Positions 42,759-52,717 are shown, numbered from the stretch's first letter. The stretch is DNA of 64,000 nt from Campylobacter massiliensis (GCF_014253065.1 NZ_JACLZK010000001.1:1-64000), one strand, 5' to 3'. Numbers and translations: made by a program. The notes: generated by a model from the letters alone, not told the origin.

Positions 42759-45158
42759 CTACTCTCCGTCTGTGAAGTTTAAATTTTGCTCGCTTATTTT
42801 TTGGTAGAAATTTATCATCAGCATATAAGCTTCTTCCATATTAAAATCTGAAAACTTCTTAAGTTCTCCATTTATGTATTGCGGAGGTCTTTCTTTGATG
42901 TAGTCTCTTTTTCCGGCGGCCAACACTCCTCTGTCCGGTATATTTATTAGTTTATGGAATTCCATATACTTTCCAAAATTTTCTACATATTTTTGATCCG
43001 AAATATTGTTTTCGTCGTCGATTTCAATGAGTAACAATCGTTTGTGTGCCAACAATACGCCAAGTATGTATTTGCCGTCTTTGTATTTGGCTATAGACGG
43101 AGCAAAAAAGGAATCTTTGCTTTTATAAATAGTCGATTTTTTTATGAGTTCGCCGCGGCTATTTAGCTTTATGATATCGGCGGTATCTGTTCCTTCTTTG
43201 TCTTCAGAAGCAAGCAATATCAAGAGTGAGCCGTCGTCTCCTTCGATCATATCTTTAAAATATCCATTCGCTTCCATTTTAGTTTCAAATATAAGCTTAC
43301 CGTCAGGATTAAATTTATAAATATCAAAGCCTTCTACCACTAAGATAAAATTTCCATCGCTAGTTTTTAGTATCTTTATAAACCCGTCTTTGGGTGCTTT
43401 TATAGTTTTTACATCGGCTGGTTTATCGGGGCCGTTGTATCTATACTCGTGATAAAAAGTATCAGGCAAATGCGAAACGTCAAATTTTTTCTTCCAGATT
43501 ACTTTTTCGTTTTTATCCATTCTATATAAGGTATTTTTATAGTCGCACGCTATAAATTCGTCGTTATCTAACGGCGTCACTTGTTTTAAGGTGTGAGAAA
43601 ATTTGCTTATGATTTTATGTGTATTCATATCCACGGCGTAGGTTATTTCTTCGTTTCCTATTATGTAGTAGGTTTCCATCTGGGCTGCTATTAGATTTGC
43701 TATTCCGCTATAGCTTTTATCGACTATTTTTCTCCAAATTTCTCGTCCGCTTTTATCTACTTTCATAAAAAGATCCGGTTCTCTGGCGCTATCATATTCT
43801 CCGGCTAGTATATATCCGTCGTCCGTGGCTTCTATCATGCTAACGTTGCCAAAGCCGTTTTGCGAAAACGGCAGATCCCAAACAGGCTTTGATTTATCTA
43901 TATTTTTGCTTGAATCCTCTAATTCTTTTATATCTATCTGCGTTTTTGTCGCCTCTTTTTGTATGGTTTGAGCATCGTTTCTAATCACTCCCACAATCCC
44001 ATCGTAAGCAAAAGATATAATCATATGGCGCTCGTCGGGATGCAGGGCTAAATTTGTTTTCTTTGCTTCGGGCATATAGTAGCTTCTTAGGCGTTCGGGC
44101 TCAAAATTACTAGAGATATCCATGATATCGATACTAGGCAAAACAGTATCGTCTTGCCCGTCTCTACTTCTGGATATGTATGCTATTTTACTGTCGTTAT
44201 CGATGTCGAAAGTATAAATTCTATTACTAGTGGTATAGTTTTTTAGATGCTCTATATTGCTTATATTGCTGATGCCGTATACTTTAAAATTATAAAGCTC
44301 GTTTGCGTATAGATATTTTTTGTCTGGAGAAATTTGCAAATTTATAGCAACTTTAAAGTTCTCTCGTTTATAAACCTCTTTTATGCTTTTCGGATCACTT
44401 ACGTCAAGCACATGAAGACCCGCAAAATCGGACATAAAAACGTATTTGTCCGAGTATATCGCTACATCGCCTTTTTCTATTGGATTAAAAGTTTCCATAC
44501 TTATAAACTCGCCTATCTTTTTTATATTATTGGATGAAATATCTAGGACAACCATGCCGTTTTTAGCTTTTACGTAGGCTAATTTGTTGTTTGAACTTAA
44601 TTTTATTTTAGAGTAGCCTTTGACTTCAAATTTGGTTGCTATCTTTATTTTTTTAGGATCCGTAACATCAAGACGTAAAATACCTAAATTCGGACTTGCT
44701 ACGTACAGACTTTTACCGTCGTTTGACTCAACTGCCTGGATACTTTCTACGCTATATTTGGCCTCTGGAAAATAAAAAAGTCCGAGTAGCTTTATGCGGT
44801 CTAAATTTGATATGTCTATCACGCTTATGCCGTCTCTGTCGTGCCCGATAGTATAGAGTCTTTTTTTGTCGCGAGATATCAACATATCGCGCACTTCAAA
44901 CGGAATTTGAACGGAGTTATTTATAATATCTTTTTTATATATCGTTATGTCGCCTTTATATGCCGATTTGTCTCTATTTTGTGAAATTTGAGCCTTTTGT
45001 ACCGGCGGCTGCGGGCGAGCGACGGTGAAATTTTGCGCTAAGCTTTCAGGCTCCTTGTCTGCATATTTTAGGTATAGAAAAACAAAGGGCAAAATTACGA
45101 TCAAGACGGTAAGATAGATCGTAAATTGCCGCTTTTTCTTTATGTTCGGATCGATCAT
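42759..45158 (-). CDS. Membrane-anchored double beta-propeller protein (LVIVD-type repeats)
   Basis: A 799-residue protein with a short cytoplasmic start and one membrane helix (TIYLTVLIVILPFVFLYLKY, about 14-33). The periplasmic part first has LVIVD-type repeats (about 90-400), each of the pattern ....V.DISN...I...G, such as GISVIDISNLDRIKLLG. A second half (about 430-790) has WD/quinoprotein-like blades (MIEATDDGYILAGEYDS, MKVDKSGREIWRKIV). It probably acts as a binding scaffold. Its stop-start spacing of 7 bases to the TelA gene upstream makes one operon with the TelA and XpaC-like genes. Confidence 0.7.
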   Translation of the reverse strand: MIDPNIKKKRQFTIYLTVLIVILPFVFLYLKYADKEPESLAQNFTVARPQPPVQKAQISQNRDKSAYKGDITIYKKDIINNSVQIPFEVRDMLISRDKKRLYTIGHDRDGISVIDISNLDRIKLLGLFYFPEAKYSVESIQAVESNDGKSLYVASPNLGILRLDVTDPKKIKIATKFEVKGYSKIKLSSNNKLAYVKAKNGMVVLDISSNNIKKIGEFISMETFNPIEKGDVAIYSDKYVFMSDFAGLHVLDVSDPKSIKEVYKRENFKVAINLQISPDKKYLYANELYNFKVYGISNISNIEHLKNYTTSNRIYTFDIDNDSKIAYISRSRDGQDDTVLPSIDIMDISSNFEPERLRSYYMPEAKKTNLALHPDERHMIISFAYDGIVGVIRNDAQTIQKEATKTQIDIKELEDSSKNIDKSKPVWDLPFSQNGFGNVSMIEATDDGYILAGEYDSAREPDLFMKVDKSGREIWRKIVDKSYSGIANLIAAQMETYYIIGNEEITYAVDMNTHKIISKFSHTLKQVTPLDNDEFIACDYKNTLYRMDKNEKVIWKKKFDVSHLPDTFYHEYRYNGPDKPADVKTIKAPKDGFIKILKTSDGNFILVVEGFDIYKFNPDGKLIFETKMEANGYFKDMIEGDDGSLLILLASEDKEGTDTADIIKLNSRGELIKKSTIYKSKDSFFAPSIAKYKDGKYILGVLLAHKRLLLIEIDDENNISDQKYVENFGKYMEFHKLINIPDRGVLAAGKRDYIKERPPQYINGELKKFSDFNMEEAYMLMINFYQKISEQNLNFTDGE

Positions 45159-45165
45159 CTAAGTC

Positions 45166-46332
45166 TCACAAGTCCATGGAAAAAGAAGTTTTAAACTCTT
45201 GCGCTTTTTGCGACTCTTGGATTTTGTTTTCGAGCTTGGCCGTTACCTCTTTTAGCGCCGTTACTTCGGTTTTGATTTTTTCTACGGCCTTAGTTTTAAA
45301 GGCATTTATCTTACCCATGGCCTCTTCTATCTGGCTAAAAGCTTGCTTTAGCGTCTCTATATCAAGTGTCGCATCGCCCGACATCTTGTAGATCTCACTT
45401 GCTTGCGTGTTTAGTCTTTGCGCGTTGGCTAAAATCATATCGTTTGCGAATTTTTTGGTTTTTTCGGCCGTTTCTAACGCGTTTTTTTGATTTTGTAGCG
45501 TTATAGCCATCGCGATACCGATCTCTACGGCTCTTTTGGTTACGGCTTTTACGTTTGAGATATTATCTATTAGCTCCCAGTTTGTGTTTATGATGAGGTC
45601 GCTTGATAAAAATCCCTGCTGCGTAACGGCTAAAATTTCATATATGCTTCTGATTTTTTTATTTAAATTTAGCAAGACGTTATTTTCGTAAAATTCTCTC
45701 TCCTTGGCGTCTAGTTTGGAGATATTTTGCTCGATAGATCTTACTATTTTTTCAAATACTACGGCTTTTCGTTGCAAACTTACGGCTTTTTGTTTGTAGT
45801 ATTGTTTTTCTTCTTGTAAAAGAGCGTTGTCTTCTCTTAAAATTTTCTCGCCGTCTTCGATGTGCGAAAGAGTATCTTTTATCACTTCTTTAGCGCTTTG
45901 AAATTTCTTTAAATATCTGTTTATTGGCTTTGCAACAAAGGGAAAGAGAGCTAAAACGCCTTTTTTATCAAAGTCGAATTTGTGCGGATTTATCTGCTCT
46001 AGCTCCTCGTTTAGAGCGATTATGGAGCGGCTTAAATTTTGCGTTTGCTCGTCTTTTATGTCGTCTAGTTTTGCAAATTTCCCCATCAAGAGCGACGAAG
46101 AGCTCTCTAGACTTTGCGCGTCTTCGATCGTGACGCTTTCTAAAATTTCTCTTATCTGCGCACTATCCTTATCTGATAAAAAAGCTAAAAGCTCTGCCGC
46201 TTTTTGAGAAATTTTTTCCTCGTCTTCTTTGCTAAAATCATCTTTAAAGATCAAATTTTGCATGCTTTTTTCGCTATCTTGCGCATCCTCTTTTATGTAG
46301 TCTATTAGTATCTCTTGGCCTGTTTTTTCCAC
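45166..46332 (-). CDS. TelA-family (toxic anion resistance) protein, copy 1
   Basis: A 388-residue, almost wholly helical cytoplasmic protein that resembles TelA: a long coiled-coil region, the central VVFEKIVRSIEQNISKLDAKEREFYENN, and the conserved C-terminal WELIDNISNVKAVTKRAVEIGIAMAITLQNQKNALETAEKTKKFANDMILANAQRLN. TelA proteins are linked to tellurite and cell-envelope antibiotic resistance, with unknown mechanism. It lies between an XpaC-like membrane gene (10 bases upstream) and the propeller gene (7 bases downstream). Confidence 0.8.
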   Translation of the reverse strand: MEKTGQEILIDYIKEDAQDSEKSMQNLIFKDDFSKEDEEKISQKAAELLAFLSDKDSAQIREILESVTIEDAQSLESSSSLLMGKFAKLDDIKDEQTQNLSRSIIALNEELEQINPHKFDFDKKGVLALFPFVAKPINRYLKKFQSAKEVIKDTLSHIEDGEKILREDNALLQEEKQYYKQKAVSLQRKAVVFEKIVRSIEQNISKLDAKEREFYENNVLLNLNKKIRSIYEILAVTQQGFLSSDLIINTNWELIDNISNVKAVTKRAVEIGIAMAITLQNQKNALETAEKTKKFANDMILANAQRLNTQASEIYKMSGDATLDIETLKQAFSQIEEAMGKINAFKTKAVEKIKTEVTALKEVTAKLENKIQESQKAQEFKTSFSMDL

Positions 46333-46342
46333 TGTTTTCTCC

Positions 46343-46993
46343 TTATTTTTTGTTGATATTTTTTAATACGACCAACATACGTTCAAGTTCGTTTTGTATT
46401 GACGCGATCTCTTTGTCGTTTTGGTTTTTTGACGCAAGTTCGTTTATGTAGCTATCTAGATACTCTAAAAGCGTTGCGTTTCTAGCCTCGTATATTTGCG
46501 TTCTTTTTGCGATTTGCTCTTTTTTTGATTCGCCCGTCACCGCACCAAGCCCTGCGTTTAGGCTTTTTATGATACTTAAATTTTCGATGTATAAAAATAG
46601 CGTTTTGTTTATCAGGCTTAAAATTTTAACCGAAACTAGGCTTTGTTCGGAAAATATTTTTCTAGCAAAAACCCGCACGGCTTCTATCTTTTTAAAGATA
46701 TTTTCTCTATCGCTCAGGCTAAAATCAGAAATGACCCTAGCCTCTAAAAGCGTAAATTTTTCCTTTTCTCTTTCAAATTTATAGGTAGGTAGGGTCTTTG
46801 TGTAGCTAAGATAAAAGGCCAAAAACCAAAACGCGCTAAGAAAAAATAGTACGATAAAAATGTCCGTTTTAAAAGGCGACCATTTTAAAAACAAAACCGC
46901 TAATATAAAGCTATATAAGGCACCAAAAACCGGAAAAAACGAATAGAAAAAGTAGGGCTTTTTTCTAAAAAAATATATTATTTGTTCATTCAA
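46343..46993 (-). CDS. XpaC-like two-helix membrane protein
   Basis: A 216-residue protein with two N-terminal membrane helices (about 15-35 and 44-62) and a helical cytoplasmic domain of about 140 residues. XpaC genes regularly precede telA, and this gene has that position and topology; sequence identity to XpaC is not obvious by eye. It is the first gene of the three-gene operon (XpaC-like, TelA, propeller). Confidence 0.6.
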   Translation of the reverse strand: MNEQIIYFFRKKPYFFYSFFPVFGALYSFILAVLFLKWSPFKTDIFIVLFFLSAFWFLAFYLSYTKTLPTYKFEREKEKFTLLEARVISDFSLSDRENIFKKIEAVRVFARKIFSEQSLVSVKILSLINKTLFLYIENLSIIKSLNAGLGAVTGESKKEQIAKRTQIYEARNATLLEYLDSYINELASKNQNDKEIASIQNELERMLVVLKNINKK

Positions 46994-47424
46994 GATGGCT
47001 GCTTTTTGTTAAATTTTAGATGCCGATTATATCAAAAATTAGTTCAAAAATTACTTTTTGTTTATTGTCTAGTTACGAATTTTTAAACTCTAAAAAACGC
47101 TGAATGTAATCAAGATGCGTGCTATGCGCGTCAAGTCTAATAAAATTTGCCCAAGTAAATTTTACGCCGCACAAAGTAAGAAGGTAGAAATTTCACCGTA
47201 TTTTTATCCTTGAGCACAGGCGCACCGAATAACAATATTTAATGTCCGCGGCGCCAAGTAAAACGCCAAAAGATCAAACAAAGCGGTAAAATTTTACCTA
47301 AAATTTGAAAACTTACCGCTCAAAAAATTAATTTTGCGGTGTATAAATTTGATCGTCTAGTCGCATTTGCTCGGCGTTGTGCGCCCGCAACCGCAAACGC
47401 CACAACTCAAATTTGACCCCAAAT
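46994..47424. other. Intergenic region without a recognised gene
   Basis: It holds the upstream region of the XpaC-like gene and, towards moeA, a stem-loop AGCGGTAA (47282-47289) with TTACCGCT (47313-47320) that may terminate moeA transcription from the right. Nothing else was recognised. Confidence 0.4.
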
Positions 47425-48621
47425 TTAAACCATTTTCAGCACTTCGACTATCTCGCCCTTTGCGATAAATTCGGTCTCTTTTGGGATGATTAAAAGCGCG
47501 GCGCCCCCTGTTAGGTTATTTACGATCGCCGAGCTGCCCAGTTTCTTGCCGTCTAAATTCACGTAAATTTTACCGTCTCGATTTTCTAAATTTACCGCCG
47601 TAAACTCCAAAAACGGCGAGCGCTTTTTGTAATCCTCGTCCATGATTGCCGTGATTTTGGGCTCGCTAACGCCAAACCACGCGTTTAGCAGCACGCGCAC
47701 GTAGAGCACGCACATCACCATCGCCGAGTACGGAAAGCCCGGCAGCGCAAAAATGTACTTTTCGCCCGCTTTTGCGACCTTGATGTGGCGGCCGGGTTTG
47801 ATCGCGGCGCCGTCTATTATGATGTCGAAATTTTCACCCAGCGCGCCCTTGACGAAGTCGTAGTCGCCCATGCTGATGCCGCCAGTGGTGACGAGTACGT
47901 CGGCTGATTTTAGCGCGCGGACGATGGCGTCTTTTACGAGTTCGGCGCGATCGCGAACTATCTCGCACAGCACGGGTTCGCCGCCCATTTTGCGCACCAT
48001 GGCTGCGATACCTACGTGGTTTGAGCTGTGAATCTGCGCGGCGTTTTCTAGCGGCTCTCCGAGGTCTTTTATCTCGCTTCCAGTCGCCAGCACCGCGACT
48101 CTAGGCCGCACGAATACGCTAACGTTAAAGATCCCAAGCTCGGCTAGCAGCGCAGTCTCGGCGTAGCCTATCGTCGCGCCTTTTTTGATTAGGATTTCGC
48201 CTTTTTTGTAGCTTTCGCCGACTTCGCGCACGGCAAAGCCCTTCGGCACAGGCTTTTTGATGAGGATCTTGCCGCCTGAGACCTCGACGTTTTCGACAGG
48301 GATTAGTGTGTCTGTGCCCTCGCTCATTAGCGAGCCGGTGAATGTTTTAACGCATTTTACGCCTTCTACTTTTAGCCCTTTGTCGCTACCTGCTGGTAGG
48401 TCGGTGATGAGATCTAGCTCGCTTAGGCCCTCTTGCCACGCAAAAGCGTAGCCGTCCATCGCCGAGACGGGACGCTCCGGGTAGTTGTCCTGCGCCGCGA
48501 TATCTACGGCGATACGTCGATCAAGTGCTTGCGTGAGCGTGACCTTTTCTACGCGGTCCCACGGAGCCAGCGTAGAGCGTAAAATTTCAAGAGAGGATGC
48601 GTAACTCATAAATTCTTTCAT
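47425..48621 (-). CDS. moeA: Molybdopterin molybdenumtransferase
   Basis: MoeA inserts molybdate into adenylylated molybdopterin. The 398-residue protein has the family's ordered motifs: RPVSAMDGYAF near 50, the TGSEIKDLG start of the MoCF domain, TTGGISMGDYDFVKGAL near 245, FALPGFPYSAMV and a C-terminal beta-barrel domain. The start follows AAAAGGAT. It supplies the cofactor of FdhA. A repeated sequence, GGTCACGGACGAC, lies in its upstream region. Confidence 0.95.
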   Translation of the reverse strand: MKEFMSYASSLEILRSTLAPWDRVEKVTLTQALDRRIAVDIAAQDNYPERPVSAMDGYAFAWQEGLSELDLITDLPAGSDKGLKVEGVKCVKTFTGSLMSEGTDTLIPVENVEVSGGKILIKKPVPKGFAVREVGESYKKGEILIKKGATIGYAETALLAELGIFNVSVFVRPRVAVLATGSEIKDLGEPLENAAQIHSSNHVGIAAMVRKMGGEPVLCEIVRDRAELVKDAIVRALKSADVLVTTGGISMGDYDFVKGALGENFDIIIDGAAIKPGRHIKVAKAGEKYIFALPGFPYSAMVMCVLYVRVLLNAWFGVSEPKITAIMDEDYKKRSPFLEFTAVNLENRDGKIYVNLDGKKLGSSAIVNNLTGGAALLIIPKETEFIAKGEIVEVLKMV

Positions 48622-48688
48622 TTTTTATCCTTTTTTGATTCCCCGGCTCGGTTGGATTTTAAAAGTAGTTTTCGGCTAGAATACTCGG

Positions 48689-48725
48689 GTCACGGACGAC
48701 CAGTCCGCTCCCGTCGTATCCGCCA
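48689..48725. repeat. Dispersed repeat, second copy
   Basis: GGTCACGGACGAC-C-AGTC-C-GCTCCC matches 20638-20661 with two pyrimidine changes, and both are followed by GTCGT..CCGCC. Each copy is also preceded within 45 bases by CTCGGTTGG. Confidence 0.6.
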
Positions 48726-48852
48726 AAAACTATTTAAACTACACACAATCCGTCTGGAATATTTCTGCCGATTTTACTAAATTTAATCGTAAATTATGCT
48801 AATAAAGCACAGAAGTTTATTGTTAAGCCTGTAAAAAGCGTACAAATTTAGT

Positions 48853-48858
48853 TATAAT
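48853..48858 (+). promoter_or_regulatory. -10 promoter element for the second TelA gene
   Basis: GTTATAATAG, containing TATAAT, 30 bases before the TTG start at 48888; AAAGGA is correctly spaced before that TTG. Confidence 0.55.
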
Positions 48859-48887
48859 AGCTCTTAAATTTAAGCAAAGGACAAGCT

Positions 48888-49955
48888 TTGAATCAAATCG
48901 CTAAAACGCCCCAAGACGTCGTCGCCTTACTCATAGAAAAAAGGAAAGAATTTACCGATCCCAAAGAATTTATCGTATCGTTTGGTAAGGATGAATTAGG
49001 CGAGTTTGAAAAGCTAAACGGCGATATGGATATGAAGGTCGGAGATTTGCTTAGCATGAGCCAAAGCGTAGGAAGCTCGGTCGGCGAGTCGCTAAAATCG
49101 GTCAAAAAGTACTCCGCCGAGCTCATAAAAGCAAGCGATAAGATAAAAGAGAGTGGACTGGGCGCGAAATTTATAAATTTCTTGCTCGGCAAAGACCTAG
49201 CCGCCGAGCTGGCTAGCAAATATCAAAGCGTGTCAAGCTTGTTTGAAGAAATCACGGCAAATTTAAAGCACTCGATAAACGTTTTAGAAGCTAGAAACGC
49301 CGAAATCTCCGAGAAACAAAAGGAGCTCTCGCTCATCATCGAAAGCCTAAAAGGCAAGATAGAAATTTTAAGCAAAACAGACGAGCTCATCGAAAATTTA
49401 GCGGCAAATCAAACGGACGAAGAGCAGAAAAAATTTCTCCTCGAAGAGGCGCTATTTTACATCCGTATGCATCTGCAAAATTTGCAACAAGTGCTAGTCG
49501 TGATGCAGCAAAGCCTCGCAAACTACGCCACTATCAAGCACAATAATTCGCTTTTAAGTTTCGCCACGCAAAACACGATCACAACTAGCATCACCGCGCT
49601 AAAAACCAACGTCTACATCGCAAGCGCAGCGCAGGAAGGCAAAAAGCAGCTAAAAGCGGTTTCTGAAATGGACAAGCTAGCTACCGACGTCATCCTAAAA
49701 AACGCACAGGACGTAAACGACACGGCGACAGAAGTGACGGCAAAGGTCGCGGGCGGCGCGCTAGATAACGAGAGCCTCGAAAAAGCGATAAATTTGATGA
49801 TAGATTCGCTAGATAAGATAGAAAATTTCAAAAACGAGGCGCTGCCGAAGATGAAAGAAAATATCGCCAAAATCGCGCAGATGAGCAAGGCGCTGGAAAG
49901 TAAGGTAAATAAGCTCGAAAAGATCGAGCAAAGCGACATATATAGTATCGAGTAG
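48888..49955 (+). CDS. TelA-like protein, copy 2
   Basis: A 355-residue helical cytoplasmic protein similar in plan and C-terminal sequence to the TelA protein at 45166. It shows a FIRMHLQNLQQVLVVMQQSLANYATIKHNN-type helix, then a TTSITALKTNVYIASAAQEGKKQLKAVSEMDKLATDVILKNAQDVN segment matching the TelA signature helix (alkyl-A..IA...Q...L.........I..NA), then KIENFKNEALPKMKENI. The start is TTG. It is followed by the YqiJ/YqiK pair, a context that links it to membrane organisation. Confidence 0.75.
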   Translation: MNQIAKTPQDVVALLIEKRKEFTDPKEFIVSFGKDELGEFEKLNGDMDMKVGDLLSMSQSVGSSVGESLKSVKKYSAELIKASDKIKESGLGAKFINFLLGKDLAAELASKYQSVSSLFEEITANLKHSINVLEARNAEISEKQKELSLIIESLKGKIEILSKTDELIENLAANQTDEEQKKFLLEEALFYIRMHLQNLQQVLVVMQQSLANYATIKHNNSLLSFATQNTITTSITALKTNVYIASAAQEGKKQLKAVSEMDKLATDVILKNAQDVNDTATEVTAKVAGGALDNESLEKAINLMIDSLDKIENFKNEALPKMKENIAKIAQMSKALESKVNKLEKIEQSDIYSIE

Positions 49956-50190
49956 GGCGGCGAGAAGGTCAAATTTGACTCGCGTTTTGGTAGATTTGAT
50001 CTAAAGCGCGGTCGGCTCTCGGGCTAAATTTGAGCGTAAAACGGTAAAATTTCGCTCAAATTTAACTTTGCTTTGCGGCTCTTGCGATAGCAAATTTACG
50101 CTCGGCGGATAAATCCTCGTTCAAATTTAAGCTGTAGCAGTCAAATTTGACTTTGCAAGAGGGTAAATTTAAAAACAAAAAAGGTAAAAG

Positions 50191-50811
50191 ATGGATCAAT
50201 TTTTAACGCTTCTTGGTAACAATCTCATATTTTCCGTTCCGCTGGTTATTGTTGTAGTTTTTGCCTTGCTTGAGATTATTTTGATGATGACCGGATTTTC
50301 AGCGCTTGAGCCGTTAAACGGGCTATTTGACGGAGCGGACGGTATAGATGTGCCCGGCGCCGAGTTGTTAGCTTGGGCAAATAAAGGCGGCGTGCCGAGT
50401 ACGATTTTTTATGGGATTTTGCTTATGAGCTTCGGGGCGTGCGGGCTTTTTATCGTTAGCGTTTTTTATGGATTTGCGGCGCCTGCGTGGTATATGAGCG
50501 CAGCTATCGCCGCAGTTTCGTTTTTTATCGCTTTGACTTGGACTAGATGGGTTAGTCTGCTCGCGGCAAAATACCTACCTCAAGTGCAAAGCGCTGCGTT
50601 TAGTAAAAAAGAGCTTCTTGGCTGCGAATGCGAAGTCAAGGACTATAAAATAACCAAAGAGCAAGGCGGCGACGTTAAGGTTGCGGATAAAAACGGAAAA
50701 GAACGTTTCGTTTTTGCACGAGCTGCCGATGAAAAAGAGCTTGTAAAAGGCGATATCGCGCTTATAGTTAGAGTCGAAAAAAATAACTTTTACATCAAGA
50801 AAAAACAGTAA
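50191..50811 (+). CDS. YqiJ-like (NfeD-related) membrane protein
   Basis: A 206-residue protein with three membrane helices (about 12-35, 65-90, 96-118) and a C-terminal OB-fold-like domain (LGCECEVKDYKITKEQGGDVKV ... DIALIVRVEKNNFYI), the plan of YqiJ/NfeD proteins that pair with flotillins. It lies 21 bases before the flotillin gene. Confidence 0.8.
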   Translation: MDQFLTLLGNNLIFSVPLVIVVVFALLEIILMMTGFSALEPLNGLFDGADGIDVPGAELLAWANKGGVPSTIFYGILLMSFGACGLFIVSVFYGFAAPAWYMSAAIAAVSFFIALTWTRWVSLLAAKYLPQVQSAAFSKKELLGCECEVKDYKITKEQGGDVKVADKNGKERFVFARAADEKELVKGDIALIVRVEKNNFYIKKKQ

Positions 50812-50832
50812 ATTTAATCTAAGGAGAATAGT

Positions 50833-52635
50833 ATGAACATTGACGCAATGACTTCTTTGGCCGTATTTGTCGGCATAGGACTCTTTTCTATCATTATCTT
50901 GGGTATCGTCTTTTCAAGACTTTACCGAAAGACGACAAAGGAGCTTACATTTGTACGAACGGGATTTGGCGGCGAAAAGGTCGTCGTAGACGGCGGCGCA
51001 CTGATACTGCCTATACTGCATGATTATATCGACATAAATATGCAGTCGATGAAGGTCACGGTAGCTCGCTCTAAAAGCGATAGCTTCATAACCAAAGATA
51101 GAATGCGCGTAGATATCACGGCTGATTTTTACATCAGAGTGGGCGAGGATAGAGAGTCTATTTCGCGCGCGGCGCAGACTCTTGGTAAAAAGACGGTCGA
51201 TCTAAGGGAGTTAACCGGGCTTATCGAAGGTAAGCTAATCGCCACGCTTCGTTCGGTAGCAAGCTCGATGGAGATGAAGGAGCTACACGAAAAAAGGGAT
51301 GAATTTAGTTCGCAGGTAAAAAACGCTATCGAAGCCGACCTATCTAAAAACGGCCTTCAGCTAGAGTCGGTTTCGCTTACTTCGCTAGATCAAACGGCTA
51401 AAGAGTTTTTTAACGAAAACAACGCTTTTGACGCAGAAGGTTTAACTAGCCTAACGCAAACTATCGAAGAGCGCAAAAAGCTACGAAACGATATCGAACG
51501 CTCTACCGAGGTGCAAATCGCGCAAAAAAACTACGAAACGCAGTCGGAGAAATTTGAAATCCAAAGAAAAGAAGCCGAGGCTGAAGCGACGCAACAAACC
51601 AAGATAGCAAATTTTCAAGCCGAGCAAGAAGCGCTAAGAGCAAAAGAAGCCGAAAGTAGGCGAAAAGAGGCCGAAGAAGCCAAGATCGTCGCAAACAAAG
51701 CTATCGAAGAAGCTCAGATAAACAAAGCGCGCGCCATCGAAACCGTCGAGATAGAAAAGGCTAGGGCTATCAGGGAAGCCGAGATCAACAAAGAAAAAGC
51801 CGTCGAGCTCGCAAATCAGAGCAAAAACATAGAAATCGCCAAAAAAGTCGAGGAAGAGGCCGCCGCTAAAACGCTAGCCAACGAAAAAAAGGCGCTAGAA
51901 GCCGCATCTTTTGAAAAGATCAAAACATCGTCCGAGACTGAGCAGGCCGAGCGCGTTAAAAAACTAGCACTAATTGAAGCGCAAAAAGAGGCCGAGCAAC
52001 TCTCTATCGAAAAAACGGTTGCCGCAAAAGCTGAAAAAGAAGCCGAAGAAAACCTAGCTGAAGCTGCCAAAATCAAAGCTATGGGTGCAAGCGAAGCGCT
52101 AAAGATCAAGGCTACTGCAGAAGCCGAAGCCATAAAGATAACGGCTGAAGCCAACAGGCTAAACTATGAGGTCGAGGCTAAGGGTAAAACTGAGATAAAT
52201 AATGCAGAAAATATCGTCTCAGCGGCGATTTTAGAAAATAGATTTAAGCTTGCTTTGATAGAGTTTATGCCACAAATCATCGCCCAGGTCGTAAAACCCG
52301 TAGAGAAAATCGACTCTATCAAAATCGTGCAAATGGCGGGCCTTGGCGGTGCAAATCAGGGCGGTGCCGGTTCAAGTACTAGCAGCGGCGTTAGCAACGC
52401 GGGCGCATCGCTATCCGATCAAATCGTAAACGCGTCTTTAAACTATAAAGTAAACGCGCCTATAATCGATGATTTAATGAAGCAAGTAGGCATCGACCTA
52501 AACGGCGGGATACAAAATATCGCTTCGCCATTGCTAAGCAGTTTCGAAAAACCTAAAGACGCGTCGGATTTTAGCACAAAAGATACCGAGAAATATAACG
52601 TCGCAAGCGAACAAAAAGACGGTAAGAAAAAGTAA
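50833..52635 (+). CDS. Flotillin-like protein (YqiK family)
   Basis: A 600-residue membrane-bound scaffold protein. It has one N-terminal helix (about 7-29), an SPFH domain (about 40-230: TFVRTGFGGEKVVVDGGALILPILHDYIDINMQSMKV ... DITADFYIRV), then a very long Ala/Glu/Lys coiled coil (about 230-470). A C-terminal hydrophobic segment (FKLALIEFMPQIIAQVVKPVEKID) precedes a Gly/Ser-rich tail. Flotillins organise membrane microdomains. It is cotranscribed with the NfeD-type partner and ends in a terminator. Confidence 0.92.
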   Translation: MNIDAMTSLAVFVGIGLFSIIILGIVFSRLYRKTTKELTFVRTGFGGEKVVVDGGALILPILHDYIDINMQSMKVTVARSKSDSFITKDRMRVDITADFYIRVGEDRESISRAAQTLGKKTVDLRELTGLIEGKLIATLRSVASSMEMKELHEKRDEFSSQVKNAIEADLSKNGLQLESVSLTSLDQTAKEFFNENNAFDAEGLTSLTQTIEERKKLRNDIERSTEVQIAQKNYETQSEKFEIQRKEAEAEATQQTKIANFQAEQEALRAKEAESRRKEAEEAKIVANKAIEEAQINKARAIETVEIEKARAIREAEINKEKAVELANQSKNIEIAKKVEEEAAAKTLANEKKALEAASFEKIKTSSETEQAERVKKLALIEAQKEAEQLSIEKTVAAKAEKEAEENLAEAAKIKAMGASEALKIKATAEAEAIKITAEANRLNYEVEAKGKTEINNAENIVSAAILENRFKLALIEFMPQIIAQVVKPVEKIDSIKIVQMAGLGGANQGGAGSSTSSGVSNAGASLSDQIVNASLNYKVNAPIIDDLMKQVGIDLNGGIQNIASPLLSSFEKPKDASDFSTKDTEKYNVASEQKDGKKK

Positions 52636-52665
52636 ATTTGGCCGTAAATTCGATTAAGGCTATGT

Positions 52666-52717
52666 AAAGGGACGGCGAAATCGGGATAAAGCCGATTAAA
52701 TTTAGCCGCCCTTTTTT
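52666..52717 (+). terminator. Intrinsic terminator of the flotillin operon
   Basis: AAAGGGACGGC at 52666-52676 pairs with GCCGCCCTTT at 52705-52714 (one bulged A), with an inner AATCGG/CCGATT stem and a run of T. Confidence 0.75.
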
